Shown here piece after piece: positions 17,932 to 26,296 of a DNA stretch of 64,000 nucleotides; position 1 is the first letter of the stretch, and each line of letters opens with the position of its first letter. The DNA is from UBA1660 sp964462035 (GTDB lineage Bacteria > Myxococcota_A > Polyangia > Polyangiales > Houyiibacteriaceae), in assembly GCA_964462035.1 (NCBI GenBank), contig CAYXAP010000051.1, forward strand, positions 4,577 through 68,576, in the 5' to 3' direction. A program made the translations under genes and the position numbers. Under the pieces are notes generated by a model, which did not search any database, was not told the origin of the DNA, and was given only the letters and a program-made list of their open reading frames with translations.

Positions 17932-17937
17932 TATCGT
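17932..17937 (+). promoter_or_regulatory. -10 box (TATCGT), leaderless type
   Basis: TATCGT ends ten bases before the ATG at 17948. Confidence 0.4.
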
Positions 17938-17947
17938 CCGCGGTCGA

Positions 17948-19615
17948 ATGGACGTGATCGACCGATACGAGCTGCTCGAAGAGCTCGGGGCTGGTGGCTT
18001 CGGTCGGGTCTACCGCGCGCGTCACCAGGTCCTCGGGCGCGAGGTCGCTCTCAAGGTGCTCCTCGACCGGAGCGAGCGTGATCGGTTCTTGCGAGAGGCG
18101 GCGATCCTCGCGCAGCTCGACCATCCGCACATCGTGAAGGTCTTCGATTCGGGGACGACCCCGGACGGGCACGCGTTCCTCGCGCTCGAGCTGCTCGAGG
18201 GCGAGACCACGGCGCAGCGCCTGCGCGCCACCGGCGCCCAGCCAGTGGCGGAGGCGACCTGGATGGTCGACCAACTGCTCGATGGTCTCGCGGCGGCTCA
18301 CGAGCGCGGCATCGTGCACCGCGACCTGAAGCACCCCAACGTCTTCCTCGCCCAGGGCGCGGATGGAGTGACGCTCAAGATCCTCGACTTCGGCATCGCC
18401 CGCCTCCCGGGCGCGGGGCGATTGACGTCCACCGGAGTGCTCATGGGGACGCCCCGCTACATGGCGCCGGAGGTGCTCGGCGGCGGAGAGGCGGACACGA
18501 AGGCCGATCTGTGGGCTGCGGCCTTGATGCTCTACGAGCTCCTGCTCGGTCAGCCGGCCTACGTCGGGACACCGGAGGAGGCGATGAAGGCCATCGTCCA
18601 GGGACCGCCGCCGCCGCTTCGGAGCCGTGCCCCCGATCTTCCCCCGCTGCTCTACGACGTGATCGACACTGCGCTCGCTCACGACCCCAGCGCTCGGTTC
18701 GCGACCGCGAGCGCTTTCCGCTCCGCGCTGCGAGCCGCCTCCACGGCGCGGCCCGTGCGCCGCACGACCCAGCGGAAGTTCGCGACCGGCATGCTCGGTC
18801 CGGCGAGCCTCTCGGACCCGATGGAGGGCATCGCGACGACCGCGCCCGAGCTCGCTGCGCCGAGACCCACCGCCAGCACGAAGCGCGCGAAGCCCCAATC
18901 CCCGTTGCCCGCGGCCAGCGGTGCGACTCGTGGCTCCGCCGCACCCGAACCCGCCGCACCGGAGCGACGCCGAAGCGGCAGGCTCGTCGCCGGTCTACTG
19001 ATCGCGGTGGCGGTCCTCTTGGTCGTCTCGATCGGCGCCCTCTACGCGCTCTTCTCGGGGCGAGCCGCGGCCGGGGTCGAAGCGGCCCGCCCGGAGCCCG
19101 TGCCCGAGCCAGTGCCGACCGAGCCCGCCGTCGCCGAGGAAGTCGAGAAGCCGCCGCCGGAGCCGCACACCCTGCCGGAAGGTTGGGCGGAGCCAACCGC
19201 CGAGACCGAGGCGAGCGCCGCCGACGAACCGCCCGCCCCGGAGCCACGGCACGCCAGGATGGAACCACGGGCCCGGGCGGCGCCTCGGGCCGAGCCGTCG
19301 ACGGAGTGGGGCGCGCAGCCCGAGGGGAGCGCTGGCGGGCGGTTGGTCGGCGTGCGCTCGTGCACCGCGCTCGACGGCGGCTTCACCGCGCCGCAGGTGC
19401 GAAGAGTCCAGCGTCAGATCGGCGCCCGCGGGATCCGCTGCCCACCCGACGAGTGGAAGCACACGATCGTCATCCGCTACGAGAACGGACGCAGCCAGGA
19501 CGTCGGCGACGGGGAGGGGTGGTCCGTGTACCGCTGCCTCCGCGACGGGGTGCTGAGCGCCACCACGAACCGCTTCGGGTCCACCGACGGCCGGATCCGC
19601 TGCGAGCTCCAGTGA
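17948..19615 (+). CDS. Transmembrane Ser/Thr protein kinase (kinase 1)
   Basis: 555-residue Hanks-type kinase. Kinase core at residues 6-260: glycine loop LGAGGFGRVY, VALKVL lysine, HRDLKHPN catalytic loop, DFGIARL and GTPRYMAPE. A Pro/Ala-rich linker leads to one membrane helix near residue 350 (GLLIAVAVLLVVSIGAL), then a Glu/Pro-rich stalk and a small C-terminal exported domain with paired cysteines (VRSCTALDGG, ...GIRCPPDE). The exported domain is not one I recognise and may sense a signal. Confidence 0.93.
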   Translation: MDVIDRYELLEELGAGGFGRVYRARHQVLGREVALKVLLDRSERDRFLREAAILAQLDHPHIVKVFDSGTTPDGHAFLALELLEGETTAQRLRATGAQPVAEATWMVDQLLDGLAAAHERGIVHRDLKHPNVFLAQGADGVTLKILDFGIARLPGAGRLTSTGVLMGTPRYMAPEVLGGGEADTKADLWAAALMLYELLLGQPAYVGTPEEAMKAIVQGPPPPLRSRAPDLPPLLYDVIDTALAHDPSARFATASAFRSALRAASTARPVRRTTQRKFATGMLGPASLSDPMEGIATTAPELAAPRPTASTKRAKPQSPLPAASGATRGSAAPEPAAPERRRSGRLVAGLLIAVAVLLVVSIGALYALFSGRAAAGVEAARPEPVPEPVPTEPAVAEEVEKPPPEPHTLPEGWAEPTAETEASAADEPPAPEPRHARMEPRARAAPRAEPSTEWGAQPEGSAGGRLVGVRSCTALDGGFTAPQVRRVQRQIGARGIRCPPDEWKHTIVIRYENGRSQDVGDGEGWSVYRCLRDGVLSATTNRFGSTDGRIRCELQ

Positions 19616-19736
19616 GCTCCGTCGGCTCTGGAGTCCGCCTGAGCCACCCACGACCGGCTCGGCGACCGTCGATCACCGCTTGGGGGCCGCCTGCGACGTC
19701 TCACGGGGCCCCGCTGGATCCCCCTCCTGGGCGCGG

Positions 19737-19742
19737 TAGGCT
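19737..19742 (+). promoter_or_regulatory. -10 box (TAGGCT), leaderless type
   Basis: TAGGCT ends eight bases before the ATG at 19751. Confidence 0.45.
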
Positions 19743-19750
19743 CCGCCGCG

Positions 19751-21361
19751 ATGACGGCGACCCATACTTCCGCGAGCACCACGGGCTCCTCCACGACCCC
19801 CGACCCGATTCCCTGCGTGGAGCCGGCCACCGGTCGCTCCCTCGGGACCGTGCCGGTCACCTCGCCCGACGAGGTCCGGCGGAAGATCGCCATCGCCCGG
19901 GACGCTCAGCCCGAGTGGGCGGCCAGCTCGTTCGCCACGCGGCGCTCGGTGTTGCGGCACATCCAGCGCTCGCTCCTCGAGCAGGCGGACCAGCTCTGCG
20001 AGCTCATCGTCCGCGACGCGGGCAAGACCCGCGAGAACGCGATGGTCGGCGAGCTCTGGCCGGTCAGCGAGAAGATTCGCTGGACGATCGCCAACGGCGA
20101 GAAGCACCTGAAGGCGGAGCGGGTCTCGAGCGGTCTCTTCGTGCACAAGAAGGCGACCATCGAGTACCGGCCGCTCGGCGTGGTCGCGAACATCTGCCCG
20201 TGGAACTACCCGCTGCAGAACATCCTCGGGCCGACCATCCACGCGCTCTTCGCCGGCAACGCGGTGGTGGTGAAGCCGAGCGAGCACGTCGCCTTCTCGG
20301 CGCAGGCCATCGCCAAGCTGGTGCACGACGCGCTGCGCGCCCACGACTACCCGACCGACCTCTTCCAGGTGGTCCACGGCTACGGCGAGACCGGCGCCGC
20401 GCTCGTGAGCGGTGGCGTGGACCTGGTGGTCTTCACCGGCTCGATGGGCAACGGCCGCCGCGTGCTCGCGGAGAGCGCCAAGAGCATCACGCCGGTGATC
20501 CTCGAGCTCGGCGGGAAGGACGCGATGATCATCTGCGACGACGCGGACATCGAGCACGCTGCCCACGCCGCGCTCAACGGCTCCTACATCGCGGCCGGCC
20601 AGAACTGCCTCGCGGCCGAGCGCTCGCTGGTGCACGCGACGATCTACGACCGCTTCGTCGAGCGGGTCACCGAGCTCGCCGGCGCGCTTCGGCAGGGCCA
20701 CTCGCTCGAGGAGCGCGTCGACGTCGGCGCGCTGGTCACGCCGCAGCAGCTCGCGATCGTCGAGCACCTGGTCGACGACGCCGTCCGCAAGGGCGCGCGC
20801 GCGGTGGTGGGCGGCAAGAAGCTCGACCGCAAGGGCAACTACTTCGCGCCGACCGTGCTCGCGGACTGCACGCCCGACATGCGCATCATGCAGGAGGAGA
20901 CCTTCGGCCCGGTGATGTGCATCGCCAAGGTGAAGGACGACCTCGACGCGATCCGGATCGCCAACGGCACCCAGTACGGGCTGAGCGCGACGGTGATCAG
21001 CAAGAGCCGCAAGCGCGCGAAGAAGATCGCCGACGGGGTGGTCAGCGGCAGCGCGTCGGTGAACGACTTCGGCTTCACCTACATGGCGCAGGACCTGCCC
21101 TTCGGTGGCATCAAGGGCTCCGGCTTCGGGCGGCTCAACGGCCGCGATGGCCTCCGCGCGATGACGAACCCGCGGGCCGTGCTCGAGGATCGACTCCCGC
21201 TGCCGAGCATGCCCGCGAAGGTCTTCCCGGTCGGGGCCGACGACTACGATCTCGTCCGCGGCGTCCTGCGCACGCTCTACGGCGCCGACTTCACCCAGAA
21301 GGTGAAGGGCCTCGGCGACCTCGCGTTCACCCTCCGAGCCAAGCTCGGTCGCAAGAAGTAG
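19751..21361 (+). CDS. NAD(P)-dependent aldehyde dehydrogenase
   Basis: 536-residue aldehyde dehydrogenase superfamily enzyme that oxidises aldehydes to carboxylates. The catalytic cysteine lies in AAGQNCLAAER, the general-base glutamate in LELGGKD and the proline-rich NICPWNYPLQN cofactor motif is intact. It is followed after only six bases by a GMC oxidoreductase, so the pair probably oxidises an alcohol through its aldehyde to an acid. Such pairs act on choline or on longer alcohols; substrate is open. Confidence 0.93.
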   Translation: MTATHTSASTTGSSTTPDPIPCVEPATGRSLGTVPVTSPDEVRRKIAIARDAQPEWAASSFATRRSVLRHIQRSLLEQADQLCELIVRDAGKTRENAMVGELWPVSEKIRWTIANGEKHLKAERVSSGLFVHKKATIEYRPLGVVANICPWNYPLQNILGPTIHALFAGNAVVVKPSEHVAFSAQAIAKLVHDALRAHDYPTDLFQVVHGYGETGAALVSGGVDLVVFTGSMGNGRRVLAESAKSITPVILELGGKDAMIICDDADIEHAAHAALNGSYIAAGQNCLAAERSLVHATIYDRFVERVTELAGALRQGHSLEERVDVGALVTPQQLAIVEHLVDDAVRKGARAVVGGKKLDRKGNYFAPTVLADCTPDMRIMQEETFGPVMCIAKVKDDLDAIRIANGTQYGLSATVISKSRKRAKKIADGVVSGSASVNDFGFTYMAQDLPFGGIKGSGFGRLNGRDGLRAMTNPRAVLEDRLPLPSMPAKVFPVGADDYDLVRGVLRTLYGADFTQKVKGLGDLAFTLRAKLGRKK

Positions 21362-21367
21362 GTCCTC

Positions 21368-22936
21368 GTGACACTCATCGTCGACGCCATCGTCGTCGGG
21401 GGCGGCTCGTCCGGGTGCATCGTCGCCGCCGAGCTGCTGAAGGCCGGTCGGAGCGTCGCGCTCCTCGAGGCCGGCCCCGACGCCGAGGACCACCCCGAGA
21501 CCCTCGTCGCGGACGGCTACAAGCAGGCGTTCATCAACGACGAGCTCATGCACGAGCGCTTCAGCGTCACCCGCACCGGCTGGGGCGACCGGCGGCTCTT
21601 CATGGGCTCGGGCCGTGGGCTCGGCGGCAGCGGATCCATCAACGCGATGGTCTACACCCGCGGCGCCAAGGAAGACTTCGACAGTTGGCCCGAGGGCTGG
21701 CGTTGGGACGACGTGGTCCCCGCCTTCGAGTCGGTCGAGGCGGTGCTCCGGCCGCGCTCGCGCGAGTCCACCGACTTCACCGAGCGCTGCATCGCCGCCG
21801 CCGAGGGCGTGGGCTTCCGCCGCAAGCGCGACCTGAACGACGGCGACCTGCACGGCGTGCTCGGTCACGAAGCGATGAACTACGAGGGCGAGGCACGCCG
21901 CTCGTCCTACGTCGCCTTCCTCCGCGAGCACCGCGAGAACCCGAAGCTCCACGTGTTCACCGAGGCCGCCGTCGACCGCCTGGTGATCGAGCACGGTCGC
22001 GTGGTCGGGGTGCGCTGGTACGAAGGCGACCAGCGCCACGAGCTTCGCGCGGCGGAGACCGTTCTCTGCGCCGGCACCCTCGCGACGCCCGCGATCCTGC
22101 TCCGCTCCGGCATCGGCCCCGCCGAGGACCTGCGCTCGCTCGACATCCCGGTGGTGCTGGACCAGCCCGGCGTCGGCGCGAACCTGCACGACCACCCGAA
22201 CGTGCAGCTCTTCTTCCGCGGTGACCGCGACGTCGACACCCGCTACCCGCAGCTCTACGGCTTCGACCGGGTCGGCCGCGGGCCGAGCCTGGTCAACGGC
22301 CAGGCGGACACCTGCTACGTCTTCTACCCGGCGCGTTCGAGCTTTCGCGAAGGGCTCATGCGGCTGCTGCCCGCCATCGCGCTCCCCGAGCCGCTCTACG
22401 AGCAGGACTGGGTGCGCGGCGGCATGCGCAAGGCCATCGAAGGTCTCTTCGGCGTCGAGGCGACGCAGTCCTTCGTGAAGAAGCTCTGGGGCATCGTCGT
22501 GATCTTGGGCAAGCCCGAGAGCCGCGGGCGACTCTGGCTCCGCAGCGCGGACCCAGGCGCCAAGCCCGCGATCGACCCGGGCTACTTCAAGGACCCGGCC
22601 GACATGCAGACCCTCCTGCACGGCATCGATCGTGCGCGAGAGATCGCCGCGAGCGCGCCGCTCCCCGGCTTCGGCAACACCGAGCTCATCCCGGGCCCGC
22701 TGCAGCGCGACGTCGAGCGCTGGGCGCGCAAGAACGTGATGACCACCTACCACTACGCCGGCACCTGCCGAATGGGCACCGACGGCGACGCGGTGGTCGA
22801 CCCCCAGCTCCGCTTCAACGGCCTCGAGGGTCTCCGCGTCGCCGACGCGAGCGTGATGCCCGTGACACCGGTCGCTGCGCTCAACGCCCCGTCGATGATG
22901 ATCGGCTACCGCGCCAGCCAGCTCCTGCTGAGCTGA
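21368..22936 (+). CDS. GMC-family FAD alcohol oxidoreductase
   Basis: 522-residue glucose-methanol-choline oxidoreductase. The FAD site VVGGGSSGCIVAAELL is at the N-terminus, the GMC signature GSGRGLGGSGSINAMVYTRG follows near residue 78, and the C-terminal catalytic His lies in YHYAGTCRMG with the partner Asn in VAALNAPSMM. GTG start. It is co-transcribed with the aldehyde dehydrogenase before it. Resembles choline dehydrogenase-like enzymes, but the true alcohol is unknown. Confidence 0.92.
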   Translation: MTLIVDAIVVGGGSSGCIVAAELLKAGRSVALLEAGPDAEDHPETLVADGYKQAFINDELMHERFSVTRTGWGDRRLFMGSGRGLGGSGSINAMVYTRGAKEDFDSWPEGWRWDDVVPAFESVEAVLRPRSRESTDFTERCIAAAEGVGFRRKRDLNDGDLHGVLGHEAMNYEGEARRSSYVAFLREHRENPKLHVFTEAAVDRLVIEHGRVVGVRWYEGDQRHELRAAETVLCAGTLATPAILLRSGIGPAEDLRSLDIPVVLDQPGVGANLHDHPNVQLFFRGDRDVDTRYPQLYGFDRVGRGPSLVNGQADTCYVFYPARSSFREGLMRLLPAIALPEPLYEQDWVRGGMRKAIEGLFGVEATQSFVKKLWGIVVILGKPESRGRLWLRSADPGAKPAIDPGYFKDPADMQTLLHGIDRAREIAASAPLPGFGNTELIPGPLQRDVERWARKNVMTTYHYAGTCRMGTDGDAVVDPQLRFNGLEGLRVADASVMPVTPVAALNAPSMMIGYRASQLLLS

Positions 22937-22986
22937 ATGGCATGACGAATGTGCCGGTCTGCGGACCGGAGAGCGCCCAGATTGGG

Positions 22987-22992
22987 TAGGAT
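22987..22992 (+). promoter_or_regulatory. -10 box (TAGGAT), leaderless type
   Basis: TAGGAT ends six bases before the ATG at 22999. Confidence 0.5.
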
Positions 22993-22998
22993 CGGCAG

Positions 22999-23274
22999 AT
23001 GGGGCAGCGTCTCGATGAGGAGATGGTGAAGGGGATCGTCCGAGCCGCGCGCGAGTGCGGGCGGACGACCGTCTCTCTTCGGATCTGGACGAACGCCGAG
23101 TTCATCGTCATTCACGCGCCGGCCCCGGGCGAGACGACCTTCGCGGTGAGGACGCGGATCTTCTCGGACGACCCGGTCTGGAATCCGCCGGCGAGGGTGG
23201 TCGAGCAAACACTGACCGAGGCCGAGCTGATCACCTACCTGCTCGGACGTACGCTGGAGCTGGACTGCGGGTAG
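22999..23274 (+). CDS. Small hypothetical protein
   Basis: 91-residue soluble protein I do not recognise. It is a mixed alpha/beta sequence starting MGQRLDEEMVKGIVRAA and ending with a helix (LTEAELITYLLGRTLEL). Support for it being real: codon usage like its neighbours, and a TAGGAT box placed six bases before the ATG. No membrane segment or signal. Confidence 0.6.
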   Translation: MGQRLDEEMVKGIVRAARECGRTTVSLRIWTNAEFIVIHAPAPGETTFAVRTRIFSDDPVWNPPARVVEQTLTEAELITYLLGRTLELDCG

Positions 23275-23369
23275 GCGAATACGGACCGCCTGATGGAAGG
23301 AGGTCGCCCGATGGGCTGGGTTGACCGCGGAGCGTCCCGTCCCCGACTCTGAGAGCGAACGGGGATCGC

Positions 23370-24467
23370 ATGGGAACGAAGAGATGGTGTGTCGCGGTGG
23401 GCATGGTGGTGCTCGTCGCGGCCGGGTGCGGTGACGACGACGGCGACGACGGGGCCGACGCGATCGTCGATGGAGGCGAAGCCGACACGGGGCCGTCCGA
23501 CGCGGGTGAGCCGGACGCGTTCCGTACGGACGCTGGCCTGCCGCCGGCCGACGAGACGGAGAGCGAGACGGACTCGAACGACCCCTACCTCGGGTCGGCT
23601 GCGCCGACTGGACTGGACATCGGGGAGGGCTTCGACGGGTGGAGCGTCGCCGGAACGATCGCCACCGATCAGGCCAACGAGGCCTGGGCCGACTCCGATG
23701 GCTACGCCTTCCGGGTCAGCGCTCCGACGTTGGTGCGCGCCGAGCTCGATCACCGCGGCGAGGGATCACTCCGAGCGGTGGCGATTCTCCGCGCGAACAA
23801 GGAGCCGGTGGCCTGGTGGTCGATGAGCGCGCGAGAGCCAGCGCTCTCGAACGCGGTCGAGCTCGAGCCAGGGGACTACCTGCTCCACGTGTCGGCGGCG
23901 TTGCCGGCGCCCGCCGTCCCCGAGCCCTATGTGGCCTCGATCGTGGTCGCCCCAGCGCCCTGTGAGCCTGCTGCTCGCACGGCGGACCATGCCGAGACGG
24001 AGGCCGCCGGCGCGCGGACCAATGACGCCGTCGCTCTCACGCTGCTGACCTTCCCCGAGCTCGTGACCGCGGCCGCCAGCGCGGAGGCGTCCGGCGTCGC
24101 CGCCGTCGCGGGCGAGGCGCGGGTGATCGAAGGGGTCCTCGGCGACGTGGCGAGCCTCGACGACTCCTACCTCGATCGCGATGTCTACACGTTCACGGCC
24201 GATGGGACCGAGGAGGTCGAGGTGGTCGTGGAGAGCGCGGCGGACGACGTCGACGTCGACGTGGTCGTCCTCCGGGAGGCGGGGTCCGGGCCCGGTGAAA
24301 TCGTCGCGACCGGACTGGCGCTCGGACGACGCATCGCGCGCGTGGTCTTCGGAACGGAGCCGGGCGCGAGCTACCGACTCTGGGTCGCGACCCGGGACGA
24401 GTCCGACTTCCCCGGTGCCGGGGCGTCCCTCCCGATGGCGTATCGAGCGACGGTGTGCGGACGATGA
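23370..24467 (+). CDS. Lipoprotein with PPC-like domains
   Basis: 365-residue exported lipoprotein: signal with lipobox VLVAAGC, then an Asp-rich linker typical of this genome. Two beta-sandwich segments resemble bacterial pre-peptidase C-terminal (PPC) domains: GWSVAGTIATDQANEAWADS... and DRDVYTFTADGTEEVEVVV... with the recurring GDYLLHV/ASYRLWV strand. GGGGATCGC precedes the ATG. It overlaps the next gene, a PLA2-like protein, by ATGA, so the two may work together at the cell surface. Confidence 0.72.
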   Translation: MGTKRWCVAVGMVVLVAAGCGDDDGDDGADAIVDGGEADTGPSDAGEPDAFRTDAGLPPADETESETDSNDPYLGSAAPTGLDIGEGFDGWSVAGTIATDQANEAWADSDGYAFRVSAPTLVRAELDHRGEGSLRAVAILRANKEPVAWWSMSAREPALSNAVELEPGDYLLHVSAALPAPAVPEPYVASIVVAPAPCEPAARTADHAETEAAGARTNDAVALTLLTFPELVTAAASAEASGVAAVAGEARVIEGVLGDVASLDDSYLDRDVYTFTADGTEEVEVVVESAADDVDVDVVVLREAGSGPGEIVATGLALGRRIARVVFGTEPGASYRLWVATRDESDFPGAGASLPMAYRATVCGR

Positions 24468-25279
24468 GGCCGTCCATCCTCACCGCCGCGCTGCTGCTCA
24501 CGCTCCTCGCCGCCTCTCCGGTACGCGCGAACCAGGTGCTGAGCGAGGACTGCGACTCCAACCCGACGGACCGTTTCGCCGTAACCGACTCGGTCTGCGT
24601 CATGGGCGACGTCGACTACACGTGCCCCGACGGCATCATCGACTTGCCAGGGGCCGACGTCTACGTGGTCCCCCGAGGTGCCGCGCCCTTCTCCACGCCC
24701 GGCATCCACTTCGACACGCTCGGTGGTGCCGGCGGCTTCTGGAACATCGCCGTCCTGATGCCGGAGCTGGTGCCGGGGACCTACGATCTGATCCTCGACG
24801 AGCACTGCGACGGGGTCTTCGACACGGACGACGTGCGCGTGGACGAAGCCTTCGTCGTCGAGGGTGAGCTCATGTGCACGATGCCGCCGGGCGAGCCGAT
24901 GAACCCGGGGCTGGCGAGCGGCGCGCTCTGCCGCGGGGCCTGTGGACCCGACTGTCCGACCACGTGCTCACCGGCACCGCCCGTCATGGCATGTGAGGAG
25001 GACGTCGATCTCTGCGAGCACGTGGAGTGCTCCTACACCGGCGTGACCTGCGGTACGCATGAAGGCTGCCGAGTGCACGACGACTGCTACGACGCCTGCG
25101 CGGCCGCCGGCGCCGGGATGCTCTGTTGGCGCGAGTGCGACCTCGAGTGCATCCGCGAGTACGGCCCGCTCTGCTACAACTGGATGAACGGTCACGGGCC
25201 CTACGACTCGACCGTCACCTACTACGGCCCACCGACCACGAGCGCGCCGATGACCGGGCTCTGCTCGGGTCCCTGCTGA
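24464..25279 (+). CDS. Secreted Cys-rich protein with a phospholipase A2-like motif
   Basis: 271-residue exported protein; signal peptide at residues 1-22 ending SPVRA. The first half is a beta-rich domain (GVFDTDDVRVDEAFVVEGE). The Cys-rich C-terminal third contains CGTHEGCRVHDDCYDAC, in which HDDCY equals the catalytic His-Asp pair of secreted phospholipase A2, and a downstream helix LCWRECDLECIREYG whose C-D-x2-C spacing recalls the PLA2 third helix. The usual calcium loop is shortened and the first cysteine of the CC pair is glycine, so activity is uncertain. ATG 24464 overlaps the lipoprotein stop. Confidence 0.62.
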   Translation: MRPSILTAALLLTLLAASPVRANQVLSEDCDSNPTDRFAVTDSVCVMGDVDYTCPDGIIDLPGADVYVVPRGAAPFSTPGIHFDTLGGAGGFWNIAVLMPELVPGTYDLILDEHCDGVFDTDDVRVDEAFVVEGELMCTMPPGEPMNPGLASGALCRGACGPDCPTTCSPAPPVMACEEDVDLCEHVECSYTGVTCGTHEGCRVHDDCYDACAAAGAGMLCWRECDLECIREYGPLCYNWMNGHGPYDSTVTYYGPPTTSAPMTGLCSGPC

Positions 25280-25431
25280 GCTCGAGGCGACCGAGGCGCG
25301 CTGCGCGGCCGGGAGTCGCGAACCGGACCCTCAGCGCCTTCAGCTCCGGCGACTGGCGAGTGTAAACTTCCGCCCCCGCTTCTACATGAGCGAGACTCGC
25401 GATCTCCCTCGGGTTGGTGACTGGAATACGT

Positions 25432-25437
25432 TACAGT
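25432..25437 (+). promoter_or_regulatory. -10 box (TACAGT), leaderless type
   Basis: TACAGT ends ten bases before the ATG at 25448. Confidence 0.35.
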
Positions 25438-25447
25438 CGTCGGGTCG

Positions 25448-26296
25448 ATGCAGCCTCGTCGCTCTGCGTTCCTCCTCACCATCGTCCTACTGCAATGGGC
25501 CGGCTCCCCGACCTCCACCATCGCCCAGACCGAGGGGGGCACCGAGAGCGAAGCGGAGGCACCGAGCGCCCCCGTCGACGAGGCCGTCGCCGCCTATGAG
25601 GGGGGTGAGTTCGAGCGCGCGGACGAGCTCCTGAATCAGGCCATGGCGTCGGCCACCCTCTCGCGCGAGCAGGTGGTCCGCATCCTGACCCACCAGGTGC
25701 TCGTCTCCCGAGCGCTCGGCAACGAGGAGACCCTGGACGCGGCGGCCCTTCGCCTCGTGTCCCTCGAGCCCGACGCGCTCTCGGCCCAGGCACCGCCCGA
25801 TCTGGAAGCCCATCTGGCGGCAGCACGCGATCGGGGGCAGGGCCTGCTCCGTGTCGAGGTCGTGCACCAGCAGCGCCCCGATGGCGTGCAGGTGGAGGCG
25901 AGGGTGGTTGGAGACGCGGGGGGTCTCGTTCGTACGATCGAGCTCGGGGCCAGGACCGCCGGTCCGTGGTCGATCGACCCCGTCAGCACGGTCTTCGTGG
26001 AAGACGCCCGCGCGGCCGAGGTCGAGGTCTTCGCTCGCGCGACCGGCCCGGGCGGGTCGGTCCTCGCGCACCACGGCTCCGAAGACGCGCCCGAAGCGCT
26101 CGTCACTCCGGTCCCGGCCGCGGCGCTCGTCGCCGACCCGGAGCCGAGCGACGAAGACGGCGGCAAGGGCGTGCTCTGGGGCGTGCTGATCGGTGGCGGT
26201 GTCCTCGCGGTCGCCGCGGCGGTGCTCATCGGTGTGCTGGTCGCACGCTCTGGCCCGGACGACGGCGAGGCCGGCTCGCTCGGGGTGGAGTGGTGA
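25448..26296 (+). CDS. Exported protein with TPR-like repeat and C-terminal membrane helix
   Basis: 282-residue protein with a signal peptide (ending STIAQ), a short helical repeat region at about 40-125 (AVAAYEGGEFERADELLNQA) similar to TPR, a beta-domain, and a C-terminal helix near 240-262 (GVLIGGGVLAVAAAVLIGVLV). It is the first gene of an overlapping three-gene set that ends with a kinase. Its overall plan (TPR, beta-domain, terminal membrane helix) resembles the proteins at 42534 and 50337, which also lie beside regulators. Confidence 0.65.
   Translation: MQPRRSAFLLTIVLLQWAGSPTSTIAQTEGGTESEAEAPSAPVDEAVAAYEGGEFERADELLNQAMASATLSREQVVRILTHQVLVSRALGNEETLDAAALRLVSLEPDALSAQAPPDLEAHLAAARDRGQGLLRVEVVHQQRPDGVQVEARVVGDAGGLVRTIELGARTAGPWSIDPVSTVFVEDARAAEVEVFARATGPGGSVLAHHGSEDAPEALVTPVPAAALVADPEPSDEDGGKGVLWGVLIGGGVLAVAAAVLIGVLVARSGPDDGEAGSLGVEW

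Noticed and set aside
19673..22753. 1026-codon minus-strand frame
   Set aside because: Shadow of the aldehyde dehydrogenase and GMC genes, both with complete active-site motifs on the plus strand.
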